The notes below the pieces were generated by a model, which searched no databases, was not told the DNA's origin, and worked only from the letters and a program-made list of their open reading frames with translations. Made by a program: the position numbers and the translations under genes. 6,826 bases of DNA from assembly GCA_012799545.1 (NCBI GenBank), contig JAAZLA010000147.1, positions 1 through 6,826 of the forward strand. The letters run 5' to 3'. The stretch's first letter is position 1; every line of letters starts with the position of its first letter. This document shows positions 6,651 through 6,826 of this stretch, piece by piece. Origin of the DNA: Treponema sp. GTDB taxonomy: Bacteria; Spirochaetota; Spirochaetia; Treponematales; Treponemataceae.

Positions 6651-6826
6651 TCAAATAAAGATCTCCAGTTGTCGCAATTTTTTAGCTCACATAATTGATC
6701 AACATATTTTGTCCGCTTCGGAATATAGTTAATACTGTTCATAATTAAGCCAAAAACCAATACCGCTGTTACAATTAAATGCCAGGGGAAGGAAAAAGAA
6801 AAAAGAACATGCAAAAAACGAAGGAA
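6647..6826 (-). CDS. C-terminal end of an unrecognised membrane protein
   Basis: The minus-strand frame is open from the window edge to a TGA at 6647-6649, giving 59 visible residues. The start lies outside. The visible part has a short hydrophobic stretch, then one clear membrane segment (WHLIVTAVLVFGLIM, about residues 15-29). A polar tail of about 30 residues follows, opening with basic residues (IPKRTK) and containing two cysteines (LCELKNC). Basic residues after the segment suggest a cytoplasmic tail. The stop overlaps the uvrA ATG by four bases (ATGA), so the gene is probably co-transcribed and translationally coupled with uvrA. The overlap and the absence of in-frame stops support a real gene. 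I do not recognise the family and assign no function. Confidence 0.7.
   Translation of the reverse strand, partial: FLRFLHVLFSFSFPWHLIVTAVLVFGLIMNSINYIPKRTKYVDQLCELKNCDNWRSLFE

Noticed and set aside
6728..6740. Possible SOS-type operator (GAACAGTATTAAC on the minus strand)
   Set aside because: Only the GAAC half matches the GAAC-N4-GTTC type. The other half is degenerate, and the site lies inside the upstream coding frame about 80 bases from uvrA.

Overview
The window is AT-rich, with every supportable gene on the minus strand, so transcription runs from high to low coordinates. Four same-direction genes are visible. They are the C-terminal end of an unrecognised membrane protein (6647-6826, cut by the window edge), a complete uvrA (3792-6650), a complete lptD/ostA-like outer-membrane protein gene (550-3792), and the N-terminal part of an integral membrane protein that looks like the 7TM-HD (YqfF/PgpH) phosphohydrolase family (1-512, cut by the other edge). 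The uvrA-lptD adjacency, the low GC content and the very large divergent LptD suggest a spirochaete close to Treponema. From memory, T. pallidum also has uvrA next to an LptD-like gene (TP0514/TP0515). This taxonomic placement is an inference and was not tested.

The layout is compact. The upstream gene's stop overlaps the uvrA start in an ATGA arrangement, and the uvrA stop overlaps the lptD start by one base (TAATG). These three genes therefore look like one transcript with coupled translation. Only 37 bases separate lptD from the next gene. That gap ends in an unusual stretch: a good Shine-Dalgarno sequence serves a five-codon ORF (Met-Ala-Thr-Asn-Glu-stop) that overlaps the start of the membrane protein gene in another frame. 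A sigma70-like promoter (TTGACG, 18-base spacer, TACAAT) is superimposed on the same bases. No intergenic stretch exceeds 300 bases, and there are no RNA genes, mobile elements, CRISPR arrays or convincing terminators.

Functionally the cluster is mixed. UvrA recognises DNA damage in nucleotide excision repair. LptD is the outer-membrane translocon for LPS-type glycolipids. The last gene may be a cyclic-dinucleotide phosphodiesterase, although its catalytic HD domain lies outside the window. I see no evidence of a wholly new system. The points most worth a second look are the leader ORF/promoter overlap at 505-553, the shortened ectodomain of the 7TM-HD-like protein, and the divergent LptD with one cysteine and a charged insert.
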